Shown one piece after another: positions 30,003-37,983 of a stretch of DNA of 37,983 bases. The notes under the pieces are model-generated. The model saw only the letters and a list, made by a program, of their open reading frames with translations, had not been told where the DNA came from and did no database searches. The position numbers and the translations under genes are program-made. Within the stretch, counting starts at the first letter, position 1. The number at the start of each line of letters is the position of its first letter. This DNA comes from a virus. Where the stretch lies: IMG/VR virus record IMGVR_UViG_3300031787_000360, positions 1 to 37,983 of that record, one strand, 5' to 3'.

Positions 30003-32900
30003 TTAGAAGTTGAGGTTAGCAGAACCTAACAATGTGTATGTAGAAGCTCTACGGACCACAGTCAATGTGAATATGTCAATTTTACCAGAAGATGATGTTG
30101 GAGTTGGTGTCACACCAGCGGCCCATTTCATGGTCACGCCTCCACCATTAACAGTAAACGTGGAAGGTATGTAGCCTGTGGATCCTTGAGTTACCACCAC
30201 GTTAATGGTGAACACTCTACCATCTGTTGTTGGGGCGTTAACAATATTCCAAGTCATGTTTGCAGATGGTGTGCTTGTTACCCAGAAAACACCACCTAAG
30301 TTATAGTCAATTGAAGCTACGTTTGAAGAAAGAGCAAGATCTACTACGTCTTCAATCATTTCCTGAACTCGAACACCGCCTGTGAAGGTTGGGGTTCCAG
30401 TAAATGATGGAGAACCGCTAAATACTGGGGTTCCTGAGAATGTTGGGTTACCAGAGAAGGTTGGAGATCCGGCAATTGTTGACGATCCAAAGGTATTTCC
30501 AGTACCGCTAAGAGTTAGGTCAACAAGGCTGTTTCCAGTAGTCGTAGAGGTAATTCCGCCAGATGAACTGATTGTAGTTGCCGTTAGTGCGCCTACTCGA
30601 ACTGGCGCAAATGAGATACCAGCGTCAGAGAAATTAACTGCTGTTGTTGGCTTTGCGGTAAGTCCTGTAAAGACCTTTACAATTCCGTCAGAAGCATCGC
30701 GTACGATACCTGCGTATCGGCGATCACGAGTTACTGTTGCAGTTCCTACTGGAGATACCGCCGCTGAAGTAACATTTGTTGCTTCTTTAGCGTATGTAAA
30801 TGAGTTTACAGATGGGGTTCCAGAGATTGTGAATGTTCCATCAAACGGAGCACCTACACCTGTGATAACAACAACCTGACCTGTAGTAAAGCCATGTGAA
30901 GCTGCGGTTGTAAGTGTTGCTACATTCGCTGTAAGAGCCTTATTGTTGACAGAGGCTACAATGTTAGAGATAGCAACTGTGTACTCTCCAACTTGACCCA
31001 AGTCAATTAGGTCATCTACGTTTCCTGTACCTGAGAAGATAATCGGAGCATCAACAGCAAGGTTTGCGGTTGTAACCGTTGTACCAGATCCACCAAAGGA
31101 GATGGTACCTACGATTGCTACGTTACCTTGAATGTTCATATCACCTTGAATACCAACACCACCCACGACTGTGAGAGCACCTGTAGTTGGTGAGGTAGAA
31201 GGTGTTGGGATTTCAATGTGTACGTTTACGCCAGGAGTAATCTCCATCTGAGTGTCACCAGTAGCAAAACCACCAGCGGCAAATACAATCTTGTTATCTG
31301 TTCCGTTTTCACCTGTAGCGAATACAAGGCTACCGCCAGCTCCCGCGTTAAAGGTTACTGATCCGGCTGGGGATACCGCAGCGGAGGTTACGTTAGTAGC
31401 AGTCTTGGCGTATCTAAAGGTTGTAGGTGTTGGGACAGCTGTTACATAGTAGGTACCGTTGAAGGTAGCGTCTACGCCTGTAATAACCGCCTTAGCTCCT
31501 ACGCTAATTCCGTGAGCGGTGCCTGTTGTAAGGGTCGCTACGTTAGCTGTAAGCGCTTTATTAGTAATGGTTTTAGTAACAGTTACTGGAGCGTCAAAGA
31601 AGATGTAAGCATCGTTTGGTCCAGTAATACCGTAGTTTAGATCGCTAAAGTCAGATCCGGTGATACCGAAAGAAGCCCAACCAGTTGAGTCATCTCCGTT
31701 ATTAGCGATAACTTGAATATCTGTTGAAGAGGTGCGATCTGCGTTGCTAAAGGCAATCTGAGCAAAGCCGTCTTCTTGTGCGTCATTATCAAAGCGGAAG
31801 AAAGCTACTGCGTTGGTTAGCGCTTTATCATCGTGATCTGTTTCAGCATCTGTACCAACAAAAGCTTGAGTGGTTGCGGTAAGAGTATCAACAGTTACAT
31901 CTGATACCCAAAGTACTTGCGTTCCATCGTTTGAAAGGAACTTACCTGCTTCAGTAGCGTAGTTAGGGAATGTACCCGCGGCTAGCGTATCCCAGTTAGC
32001 ACCTACAGTTGGGGCGTTACCAGTTGTATTTTGCTTAGCAATCCAAGATGAACCGCCGTAAGAAACAATGTCGTTTTTGTTGTAAGTAGTAAGGGCGTTG
32101 TATGAACCCTTCCAAGCAATACCTTCGATGAGCACTGCCCAAGAAAGAGGATCAGTTGGTGCTACGTTAAGAGAGTCAGCAATTGCTACATATACAAGAC
32201 CACCGTAGTTAACAACATCTCCGGATTGATAATTAGTTAAAGAAGACCATACGCCTTCCCATTGAAAGCCTTGACTAAATAGAGCCCAGTTAGATGGGTT
32301 TTGCGCTGGTTCGTTTCCAGTTGCAGCAAGGATACAAATGTAAGACTTACCACCGTAAGAAACAATGTCGTTTACTTTGTACGCAGTTGCGTCGTTGTAT
32401 GCACCTTTCCATTCAACACCGTAAACAAGAAGTTCCCATGAACCTCCAGTAACTGGAATGGTGTTAGTACTGTTTGTTGTTGCAATCCAAATGTTTCCGC
32501 CGTACTTAACAACGTCACCTTTTTGATAAGGGGTAGACGAAGACCAAGCGCCTTCATATTGAATACCATCAACAAATACGGACCAGTCTTCATTTGCTGT
32601 TACTGGGTTATCACCAATAGTGTCGCGAAGGGCAATATAAATTTTACCGCCGTATGAAACCAAGTCAGAAATCTGATATTGAGTACCAGTTGCCCAAATC
32701 CCACGATAGTTAAATCCTTCTACCATTAGATCCCAGAAGGCAGCATCTGTCGGTAAATTACCTGTGCTGGCTGTGGTTAGTTTATAAACATAAACGTTAC
32801 CGCCGTATGTGACCACATCGTTGCGCTCGTATTGAGTAGCGTCGCTGTATGTTCCGCGATAGTCAAAGCGGAATTTGCCCAGATCAAGAATCTGTGCCAT
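30003..32900 (-). CDS. large modular tail-fibre protein with six tandem carbohydrate-binding-like repeats (965 aa)
   Basis: Residues ~12-310 hold six repeats of ~49 aa, each like 'G.w...t.Y..gDvVsYgG..Yia....t...P.....W..l..G', the CBM5/12-like type. Residues 315-345 carry 'FLSNDGTQVLWVSDVTVDTL' followed by a beta domain with GTDAETDHDDKALTNAVAFFRFDN and DLNYGITGPNDAYIFFDAP. FCCH-like modules sit at 448-515 and 653-722. Residues 811-842 are hexapeptide repeats (SPTFSG, NPTFSG and similar) and resemble a beta-spiral shaft. The C-terminus is a beta-rich domain from about 850. It is probably the main long fibre. Start ATG 32900 overlaps the stop of the 92-aa gene. Confidence 0.88.
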   Translation of the reverse strand: MAQILDLGKFRFDYRGTYSDATQYERNDVVTYGGNVYVYKLTTASTGNLPTDAAFWDLMVEGFNYRGIWATGTQYQISDLVSYGGKIYIALRDTIGDNPVTANEDWSVFVDGIQYEGAWSSSTPYQKGDVVKYGGNIWIATTNSTNTIPVTGGSWELLVYGVEWKGAYNDATAYKVNDIVSYGGKSYICILAATGNEPAQNPSNWALFSQGFQWEGVWSSLTNYQSGDVVNYGGLVYVAIADSLNVAPTDPLSWAVLIEGIAWKGSYNALTTYNKNDIVSYGGSSWIAKQNTTGNAPTVGANWDTLAAGTFPNYATEAGKFLSNDGTQVLWVSDVTVDTLTATTQAFVGTDAETDHDDKALTNAVAFFRFDNDAQEDGFAQIAFSNADRTSSTDIQVIANNGDDSTGWASFGITGSDFSDLNYGITGPNDAYIFFDAPVTVTKTITNKALTANVATLTTGTAHGISVGAKAVITGVDATFNGTYYVTAVPTPTTFRYAKTATNVTSAAVSPAGSVTFNAGAGGSLVFATGENGTDNKIVFAAGGFATGDTQMEITPGVNVHIEIPTPSTSPTTGALTVVGGVGIQGDMNIQGNVAIVGTISFGGSGTTVTTANLAVDAPIIFSGTGNVDDLIDLGQVGEYTVAISNIVASVNNKALTANVATLTTAASHGFTTGQVVVITGVGAPFDGTFTISGTPSVNSFTYAKEATNVTSAAVSPVGTATVTRDRRYAGIVRDASDGIVKVFTGLTAKPTTAVNFSDAGISFAPVRVGALTATTISSSGGITSTTTGNSLVDLTLSGTGNTFGSSTIAGSPTFSGNPTFSGTPVFSGSPSFTGTPTFTGGVRVQEMIEDVVDLALSSNVASIDYNLGGVFWVTSTPSANMTWNIVNAPTTDGRVFTINVVVTQGSTGYIPSTFTVNGGGVTMKWAAGVTPTPTSSSGKIDIFTLTVVRRASTYTLLGSANLNF
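30378..30467 (-). repeat. five tandem hexapeptide repeats in the fibre shaft
   Basis: Residues 812-841 of the 965-aa fibre read SPTFSG, NPTFSG, TPVFSG, SPSFTG, TPTFTG. Each is (S/T/N)-P-x-F-(S/T)-G, coded by 18-bp units that differ slightly in DNA. Such short repeats build beta-spiral or triple-stranded shafts in fibres. Confidence 0.75.
31971..32867 (-). repeat. six tandem ~49-aa carbohydrate-binding-like repeats in the large fibre
   Basis: Within the 965-aa fibre, residues ~12-310 are six divergent repeats that share W/Y, GD.V.YGG and a closing W..L..G. Repeat starts are near YRGTYSD, YRGIWAT, YEGAWSS, WKGAYND, WEGVWSS and WKGSYNA. The DNA copies are diverged, so duplication is not recent. 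The unit resembles CBM5/12-type chitin/carbohydrate-binding modules. Confidence 0.8.
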
Positions 32901-33178
32901 TAGTAAACCTCCATCAAGATGTGGCCAGTTGCATTAACACTAAAACGTAAAGTATTGCTACTCCACATCCAGTTCAGATAATCATCTGAACGGACCGAGA
33001 AGGAGCTGTCGCCTAGGTTAATAGCAGTTCCACCAGCAATAATATCAATATAGGTCTTTCCTGTATCTATGTCTTGGCGAGCTCCATAGAATATTTTGTC
33101 GGCAATATCCTCAAGGTTTGAGGTATTGAGGGTACCGGCCGCCCCATCAATGTTAATAAACTGCGGTACTAGAGGCAC
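32900..33178 (-). CDS. hypothetical structural-module protein (92 aa)
   Basis: The product starts MPLVPQFINIDGAAGTLN and ends RFSVNATGHILMEVY. It appears beta-rich (KTYIDIIAGGTAINLGDSSFSVRSDDYLNWMWSSN). I do not recognise the family. Start ATG 33178 abuts or overlaps the stop of the 146-aa gene, and the TAA overlaps the large fibre ATG, so all are co-translated. It may be a fibre assembly or attachment factor. Confidence 0.7.
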   Translation of the reverse strand: MPLVPQFINIDGAAGTLNTSNLEDIADKIFYGARQDIDTGKTYIDIIAGGTAINLGDSSFSVRSDDYLNWMWSSNTLRFSVNATGHILMEVY

Positions 33179-33618
33179 TACTTGATCCCTTCGGTCAGTT
33201 CAATATGGATCTGGATTACATCTTCAAACGGGCAAGTGGCATAAAGCTTGTCTCCAGTTTGGAGGACAACTTCAGGCATCACCTTGTTATAGCCGATAGT
33301 AATTGGATCTCCATCTTCTCCAACGCGACTATCTCCAGAAACAACTGGCAAAACAATAAAGTTGTTTTTAAGGACACGGTTCTTAGCAAGTAAGTGCTTT
33401 ACAGTTGGCGATCCGCGACCAATGTAAACTTCAACAGGCAGGATCCCTGTATCACTGGCTCCAGTATGAACAGCAACAATGGAGTTAACTTTTGTTTTTG
33501 AGGTGGCTGTAAAAATTGTTGTAGCAGTAGAGGCTGCGGTGTCAGTGACTAAGAAACTTATGCTCTTAGCGGTGCCAGCAGCGGAGACCGCATCAACTGG
33601 ATAGGCATATCCCGGCAT
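33178..33618 (-). CDS. hypothetical beta-sandwich virion protein (146 aa)
   Basis: The text VSFLVT-like strands (SISFLVTDTAASTATTIFTATSKTKVNSIVAVHTGASDTGILPVEVYIGRGS, then VVLQTGDKLYATCPFEDVIQIHIELTEG) is a typical phage beta-sandwich of about 110-140 aa that appears in neck, capsid-decoration or fibre-related positions. No named family is certain. GGAGAGTAA upstream of ATG 33618 is a good ribosome-binding site. The next upstream gene (33627-33950) has the same style and may be a distant paralogue. Confidence 0.7.
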   Translation of the reverse strand: MPGYAYPVDAVSAAGTAKSISFLVTDTAASTATTIFTATSKTKVNSIVAVHTGASDTGILPVEVYIGRGSPTVKHLLAKNRVLKNNFIVLPVVSGDSRVGEDGDPITIGYNKVMPEVVLQTGDKLYATCPFEDVIQIHIELTEGIK

Positions 33619-33626
33619 TTACTCTC

Positions 33627-33950
33627 CTAGATCTGTTCAATTCCTTGAACGAAGAAGCGCACTCCTCCAGATCCGGCAACCACGATGGCGTCGGTATTGT
33701 CCATTCCAAATCGAAATGTTTCATAACTATTATAAGCGGGAAGCGGTAGTTTATGTGCTATTAGCGCTCCAGCAGTTTCAGATCCGCCAGAGGTTTTAAG
33801 AGTTACATAAATTTCTGCATCAGTTGCAGCAGTATTAGTAGCAATAACGGATACTAAAAAATTTCCAGTAGCTGTATACGCCGTATTGCCAGAGCCAAAC
33901 GCGGTGGTAGTTGTTTGATCGTAAATTGCTAATCTCTCTATACCTGCCAC
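33627..33950 (-). CDS. hypothetical beta-sandwich virion protein (107 aa)
   Basis: The product begins MAGIERLAIYDQTTTTAFGSG and has alternating strands (FLVSVIATNTAATDAEIYVTLKT, then NSYETFRFGMDNTDAIVV and GGVRFFVQGIEQI). This matches a small beta-sandwich of the type that decorates capsids or necks ('sv...Nta.t.a.iyv.l'), and it resembles the 146-aa neighbour in layout. Start GTG 33950 lies one base from the stop of the collagen-like gene, with AGGAG about 8 nt upstream. Function is inferred only from position and fold look. Confidence 0.7.
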   Translation of the reverse strand: MAGIERLAIYDQTTTTAFGSGNTAYTATGNFLVSVIATNTAATDAEIYVTLKTSGGSETAGALIAHKLPLPAYNSYETFRFGMDNTDAIVVAGSGGVRFFVQGIEQI

Positions 33951-33951
33951 A

Positions 33952-35358
33952 TTAAACTCCTAACCACCATGAAAGACCGACTTGACCGGCGCTCGCCGCT
34001 CCTGTTGGTCCTTGTGGACCTGTCGCACCAGTTGAACCTGTTGAACCTGTAGGACCGATAGGACCTGTTGGACCAATTGGCGCGGCTCCTGTTTCAACCC
34101 AGTATCCATCATAAAAGATAAAAATTCCGCCTGTATTTGGATCAAACCAAGCTTGACCAGTGCTTGCGCCAGTTGGAGGTGTTGTACTGTAATAATCCCA
34201 CGCACCAGTAGCACCAGTAGATCCGGTTGCACCTGTTGGGCCTGTTGGACCCGTTGCACCAGTAGCTCCTGTTGCACCTGTTGCACCTGTTGGGCCTTGA
34301 ATATTTCCAACGTTTACCCAACTAGATGAAGATGCTGACCAAACATAAAGATCACCAGCAACAAGATAACCATCTCCTGGATTTCCAGTTGGCTGTGCTG
34401 CTTGTAATGCAGCAAGACTTGGATAAGAACCAAGAATTGTTACGCCAGTGCCAGCTTCACCAGTAGCACCAGTAGGACCTGTCGGTCCAGTTGCACCAGT
34501 TGAACCTGTTGGTCCTAAATTTCCAGTAGGTCCTGTTGGACCTGGCACTGTTGAATCTGCGCCTGTAGGGCCAGTTGCACCTGTCGCTCCCGTAGCACCT
34601 GTTGATCCAGTTGAACCAGTTGGACCCGGAACTGTTGAAGCATCGCCAGTAGCGCCCGTTGGACCTGTTGGTCCTGTGCTTCCTGCTGCACCTGTAGGTC
34701 CAGGAACAGTTGAATCAGCTCCTGTTGCACCAGTACTTCCTGTAGATCCTGTTGCACCAGTTGCGCCAGTAGCACCTGTGCTTCCTGTTAAACCTGTAGG
34801 ACCTTGCGCTCCAGTAGGACCAGTAATACCTTGCGGTCCTGTGTAACCAGTCGCTCCTTGAGGTCCAGTTGGGCCTGTAGGACCAACAATTTGACCTGCA
34901 TCTACAAAGCCAGTTGAAGACCAAACATATAAGTTTCCTGTTGACTCAACGATCCACGCATCATTAATAGCTGGAGCTGGACTTAAATTTGAAAGGTCAC
35001 CTAGATTGGCTACAGATCCTTTTAATGTTATTGATACGCCTTGTGCGCCAGATGCACCTGTTGCACCCGCAGGTCCTGTTACACCTGTTGCTCCAGTCGC
35101 GCCAGTAGCACCCGTAGGACCGGTTGAACCTTCTGGACCAATAAAACCAATAGGACCAGTCGCTCCAGTGGCACCTGTAGCGCCCGTAGCGCCCGCTACG
35201 CCAGCAGTTCCTGTAGGACCTGTGGATCCAGTAGATCCGGTGGCTCCTGTGGCTCCAACGGCGCCCGTAGGCCCTGTAGCGCCCGTAGCACCGTTACTTC
35301 CTATGGATACTTGAATTTCAGGTTGCGGCGATACCGATATTTGAATTTCTTCTGGCAT
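33952..35358 (-). CDS. collagen-like fibre protein with interspersed small domains (468 aa)
   Basis: Gly-X-Y triplets, mostly G-P-T, G-A-T and G-S-T, fill most of the protein. Between them are three small domains: about residues 110-155 ([38 protein letters not shown]), about 300-350 ([29 protein letters not shown]) and about 388-425 ([31 protein letters not shown]). The first two share 'dlyvW....fvd.G.i.Gp.Gp.G'. This is a trimeric collagen-like fibre, perhaps a head or neck fibre given its place near capsid genes. The N-terminus [18 protein letters not shown] may be an attachment peptide. Confidence 0.87.
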   Translation of the reverse strand: MPEEIQISVSPQPEIQVSIGSNGATGATGPTGAVGATGATGSTGSTGPTGTAGVAGATGATGATGATGPIGFIGPEGSTGPTGATGATGATGVTGPAGATGASGAQGVSITLKGSVANLGDLSNLSPAPAINDAWIVESTGNLYVWSSTGFVDAGQIVGPTGPTGPQGATGYTGPQGITGPTGAQGPTGLTGSTGATGATGATGSTGSTGATGADSTVPGPTGAAGSTGPTGPTGATGDASTVPGPTGSTGSTGATGATGATGPTGADSTVPGPTGPTGNLGPTGSTGATGPTGPTGATGEAGTGVTILGSYPSLAALQAAQPTGNPGDGYLVAGDLYVWSASSSSWVNVGNIQGPTGATGATGATGATGPTGPTGATGSTGATGAWDYYSTTPPTGASTGQAWFDPNTGGIFIFYDGYWVETGAAPIGPTGPIGPTGSTGSTGATGPQGPTGAASAGQVGLSWWLGV

Positions 35359-36422
35359 TAGTCAACCGTCACTTGTTGAGTTACGAACACCTGTCCTTTG
35401 ATGTATGTTTTTTGGAAAGTAGCATCTACTGTAGAGGTTGCCTGTAGATCCCAGAAAGCGCGAACAGGTAGGTAAGCTGTTTGTTGTTTTGTTAAAGATA
35501 ATTGAATTTTCTTTAGCACCGGATCTGTAACAGTAACTGTGAACTCTGCGTATCTTGCTGGAGCGTTTGGGTATGTTCTGATTTGTGCTTTAAATACTAG
35601 GTTAGTAATGCTGTAAGTATCTGGGAAATCTAAAATGATTGAGAAGCTATCACCTTGATACATCACAAGGTCATAGATGGCAGCCGTTGTTGGCATAGGG
35701 CTTCTACCCAACATATCGTTTTGTATATAAACTCTCTCAGGCTTGCGAGCATCATCAATTTCTTGAGGCATATAAACGGGAACAAGTTTGTTAGTTGTTC
35801 TAGAGACACGGCGCAGGGTGCCTAGCTCTAACCGCCACAAACCAATGTTTAGCGCAGAGCATAGGGTTCTATATTGCTCTTGGCGTTGGTTGATCATATT
35901 GACAAGCTGGTGGTAACGCTCAGAACGCGGGATAGTAACTCCGTCTGGAGCAAAGATATTGATATCAAATGATGCGTCTGTTGCAAGAGCCCATAAGGCT
36001 TCAATAACTGAAAGAATGGCAATTGGGTACTCTTCAACCGCAGGTACCTTAGCCAAATTCATTTGATTTCCGAAACCGTCTGTGCGGTTATAAGTATGCT
36101 GCTCAACGGCAGTGTTGATAAAAAGCTCTAGGTCAGTATCTGTGAAGTAACGATAATGGGTACCAGATACTCTGATAGTTGTGTTATTACCCGGCGCTGA
36201 AGCAAAGGTAATGAGTCCATGATCGGCCTGTACGGTATAGCCAGCTGGCTGGGCTATTGGGGTGTTGTTAACTGTTACGACAAGAGAAGCCACATCAAGG
36301 GGCTTTACTCGTAGGTCGTATACTTTTGTAGAGCCGTCGCCTGTGTCTGACCAGTTAAAGGCTTTTTCTAGATCACCTAATTCAAGGCGAACTCTATAAA
36401 GAATGTCCGCTGTTACAGCCAC
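35358..36422 (-). CDS. putative head-tail connector/neck protein with C-terminal BppU-like domain (354 aa)
   Basis: The N-terminal half has a helical connector-like part ([20 protein letters not shown], then [21 protein letters not shown] and [24 protein letters not shown]), reminiscent of phage head-tail connector proteins. The C-terminal ~110 residues ([32 protein letters not shown], then [39 protein letters not shown]) match the beta domain at the N-terminus of BppU-type baseplate proteins. That combination is unusual. The start is GTG 36422 with AGGAG about 9 nt upstream. It is the second gene after the major capsid gene, which supports a neck or connector role. Confidence 0.65.
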   Translation of the reverse strand: MAVTADILYRVRLELGDLEKAFNWSDTGDGSTKVYDLRVKPLDVASLVVTVNNTPIAQPAGYTVQADHGLITFASAPGNNTTIRVSGTHYRYFTDTDLELFINTAVEQHTYNRTDGFGNQMNLAKVPAVEEYPIAILSVIEALWALATDASFDINIFAPDGVTIPRSERYHQLVNMINQRQEQYRTLCSALNIGLWRLELGTLRRVSRTTNKLVPVYMPQEIDDARKPERVYIQNDMLGRSPMPTTAAIYDLVMYQGDSFSIILDFPDTYSITNLVFKAQIRTYPNAPARYAEFTVTVTDPVLKKIQLSLTKQQTAYLPVRAFWDLQATSTVDATFQKTYIKGQVFVTQQVTVD

Positions 36423-36490
36423 TAACCACTCCTAACATCGCCTACATAATGGTAGGTGACCAGTATTAAAAAATCCCTACAAACGAAGAA

Positions 36491-36509
36491 GCGGGCAACT
36501 AGTGCCCGC
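36491..36509 (-). terminator. GC-rich hairpin after the 120-aa gene, possible attenuator
   Basis: GCGGGCA (36491-36497) and TGCCCGC (36503-36509) form a 7-bp stem with an ACTAG loop, about 20 nt after the stop codon of the 120-aa gene. On the minus strand it is followed by CTTCTTCGTTTG, T-rich but not a clean T-run. It might partly end capsid transcripts, so that the downstream fibre genes are made at lower level. Confidence 0.45.
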
Positions 36510-36527
36510 CGCTCCGATTATTACTGG

Positions 36528-36890
36528 TTAGATAGCAGCGGCTAAGTAGCCTTTTTCTTTGAGATGTTGAGCTACTGCTTTAGTAACAGAGTACTTTTGA
36601 CCTGCCCTAAAACTGTAATTGTTGCCCGCACCAAGAGTCATGTTTTCGATATCTTCTACGACACGAATCTCAATAGTGTCAACCTGCTCGCCCACTCTGA
36701 CTGCTTCATCAACAATAACTACTTGTCGATCAGGTTTAGTTGCATCAATAGCCTGATCAAGCTGAGCTTTAGCAGCAGCAGTTGCCATTGACATTTCTCC
36801 AGCACGTTGAGCTAGGGCTTCAGCGTTTGCCTCAAGCGCTACTTCACGTGCACGACCTGTAACATCGGTCGGCTTTACTTTACTTGCCAT
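36528..36890 (-). CDS. hypothetical capsid-proximal protein (120 aa)
   Basis: The N-terminal half is helical and Ala/Glu-rich (VALEANAEALAQRAGEMSMATAAAKAQLDQ). The C-terminal half (VVEDIENMTLGAGNNYSFRAGQKYSVTKAVAQHLKEKGYL) is a small beta-to-helix domain of a type often found downstream of the capsid gene in phages with N4-gp56-like capsids ('y.f..G..y.v...va.hL.ekGy'). No named function is assigned. The ribosome-binding site is GGAGG before ATG 36890. It is the next gene after the major capsid protein. Confidence 0.75.
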   Translation of the reverse strand: MASKVKPTDVTGRAREVALEANAEALAQRAGEMSMATAAAKAQLDQAIDATKPDRQVVIVDEAVRVGEQVDTIEIRVVEDIENMTLGAGNNYSFRAGQKYSVTKAVAQHLKEKGYLAAAI

Positions 36891-36961
36891 TTGGATCCTC
36901 CGGGTTAGTGACTGTTAAAGTGGGCAGTTTAAGGACATGCCCAGGTCGCAGTATTTAGTTT

Positions 36962-37983
36962 TTAGTTGGTTTCAGCAACGATAACAGCCTGATCAGTGAT
37001 TAGGCCAAGACCGAAGATTGAGTACCAAGCAAGCGCATGCTCACGACCAAAGTCAAGAATACCGCCATCGCGGAGCTCAACTGGGAGTGAGATTGCGTGA
37101 CCGAATGCGTTATCTCCAATGAAGATAGCGTCGTAGCGGTCTGATCCACCGTTACCGGTGAACTGTGCAGGGGTGATGTAACCTCCGCCAGGTGTAACTG
37201 TTGGGTTAGCAACTGCTGTGTCTGCTGTGTATGAAGTACCAGCACCGCCAACAACTTTGCGAACCTGAGTTGTCTCAATGAATACTGTGTCATATAGACG
37301 ACCAATTTCACCGAGCATGAAGTTACCAGGAGCAGCGTACTTAGTTACTTCAATGAACTCAGCGGTATCACGAAGCTTACGGCTCTGGTGTGGGTGGACG
37401 AAGCAAACATAAGTCTCGCCCAACCGTGGAATGTTCTTGGTTGAGAGGGTCTCAACAGCATCCTTCACGGTACGTGGTGTCAGGTTGTATTGACCTGTCA
37501 TTGAGGCACGGCTTGATCCGTTTGTACCTGAAGCGTACTGGTTGAAAGTACCAGTTCCGTTGGTGATAGCGAGCATGTTAGTGCGGTCTTCACCATAGAT
37601 TGTTGAGGTTGCTGCGTAGAGTGTGTCGCGTGAAAGCTGATCTAGATAGATCGCCATGTTACGACCAAGAAGACGTGAGGCTGAAGCCATTACGTCATCA
37701 AATGAAGCATTGAGCAATAGCTCAGAAACAGCAAGAGCATAACCATGCTCAGACACTGTGATTGAGAACTGTTGTGCCGTCAATGCGTTGGTCTGCATAC
37801 GTACACCTTCAACAAGGCCACTTGCGAAGCCGAGGTTGTTGTAACGCATGAAGTTAATTTGAAGACCAGGTGCAACACCTAGTTCGGTCTTCTTTACTGC
37901 AAATTGCTCAAAGCGAAGGATTGGCATGGCCTGGAAAAGAATTTCCTTGGACCAGATCGTCTGAATCGCTTGAGTCAATTGGG
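36962..37983 (-). CDS. major capsid protein, N4-gp56-type HK97 fold (5' end outside window)
   Basis: The 339 or so residues visible match the N4-gp56 family of HK97-fold capsid proteins: LTQAIQTIWSKEILFQAMPILRF, then NNLGFASGLVEGVRM, QFSITVSEHGYALAVSELLLNAS, and AIYLDQLSRDTLYAA, followed by the P-domain text YVCFVHPHQSRKLRDTAEFIEV and YDAIFIGDNAFGHAIS. The reading frame is open to the right edge (upstream codons Pro-Asn-Leu), and the TTG at 37978 has no sign of being the true start, so the gene is partial. It forms the icosahedral shell. Confidence 0.9.
   Translation of the reverse strand, partial: QLTQAIQTIWSKEILFQAMPILRFEQFAVKKTELGVAPGLQINFMRYNNLGFASGLVEGVRMQTNALTAQQFSITVSEHGYALAVSELLLNASFDDVMASASRLLGRNMAIYLDQLSRDTLYAATSTIYGEDRTNMLAITNGTGTFNQYASGTNGSSRASMTGQYNLTPRTVKDAVETLSTKNIPRLGETYVCFVHPHQSRKLRDTAEFIEVTKYAAPGNFMLGEIGRLYDTVFIETTQVRKVVGGAGTSYTADTAVANPTVTPGGGYITPAQFTGNGGSDRYDAIFIGDNAFGHAISLPVELRDGGILDFGREHALAWYSIFGLGLITDQAVIVAETN

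Noticed and set aside
30382-30879. 165-aa plus-strand frame inside the large fibre gene
   Set aside because: Antisense to the fibre coding region, Val/Pro-rich by codon mirror, and no plausible start context.
34000-35300. Dense short direct repeats resembling a CRISPR or satellite array
   Set aside because: The repeats are 9-bp collagen triplet codons without uniform spacers; they are part of a coding region.
34448-35314. Long plus-strand frames rich in A-P-V and G-P-V repeats opposite the collagen-like gene (also 22184-22399)
   Set aside because: They are antisense reflections of Gly-X-Y codon repeats; the minus strand carries collagen triplets with proper start and neighbours.

Overview
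This window is part of the genome of a tailed double-stranded DNA phage with a contractile (myovirus-type) tail, or of a close prophage or injection-system relative. The evidence is a colinear set of major capsid protein, sheath, tube, tape measure, LysM hub, gp27/D-like hub, gp5/V-like spike, gp25, baseplate J and gpI homologues. No ribosomal or metabolic core genes, tRNAs, integrase, terminase or portal are visible. The host cannot be read directly. Moderate-to-low GC, frequent GTG/TTG starts, tightly coupled TAATG/ATGA junctions and apparently leaderless promoters with TANNNT -10 boxes would fit an aquatic low-GC actinobacterium, but this is inference. Accessory genes such as a flavin halogenase, 2OG-Fe(II) oxygenases and collagen-like fibres recall phages of freshwater and marine bacteria.

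Layout. (1) Positions 1-3365, minus strand: a replication block with the N-terminus of a DnaB-like helicase (cut by the window edge), an unknown protein, a SWIM zinc-finger protein, a DnaC/IstB-type helicase loader, a winged-helix initiator-like protein and a protein with a long acidic run. (2) 3404-18348, minus strand: a small membrane protein (holin candidate), then, read right to left on the map, baseplate, tape measure, tube, sheath and tail-completion genes. A gp26-like protein just upstream of the tape measure appears to be extended by a +1 ribosomal frameshift into a reading frame that has no start codon. (3) 18397-18455: terminator, -10-like box and a perfect 9-bp inverted repeat separating two minus-strand transcription units. 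(4) 18460-19587, minus strand: seven very small lysine- and/or cysteine-rich genes, mostly joined by TAATG/TGATG overlaps. (5) 19606-23025, minus strand: a virion-like protein, a GT2 glycosyltransferase with TPR-like tail, a 35-aa protein and two collagen-like fibre proteins. (6) 23026-23075: a divergent promoter region. (7) 23076-27943, plus strand: an AT-rich cargo operon (small protein, AhpD-like, two prolyl-hydroxylase-like 2OG oxygenases, an unknown, a flavin-dependent halogenase and an unknown). (8) 27944-37983, minus strand: a paralogue of the last cargo gene, converging on it through a 24-bp palindrome, then glycine-rich, modular and collagen-like fibre proteins, a connector-like protein and the N4-gp56-type major capsid protein (5' end outside the window).

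How it may work together. The minus-strand units encode the virion and replication functions. The plus-strand cassette looks like separately regulated cargo that carries oxidative tailoring enzymes. Prolyl-hydroxylase-like enzymes, a glycosyltransferase and several G-P-T/G-A-T collagen-like fibres in one phage raise the possibility that the fibres are covalently modified; the halogenase substrate is unknown. These links are inference. The most testable sequence observations are the +1 frameshift, the halogenase/oxygenase cassette with its convergent paralogue pair, the tiny-gene cluster, and a five-copy FCCH-like module shared by three virion proteins.
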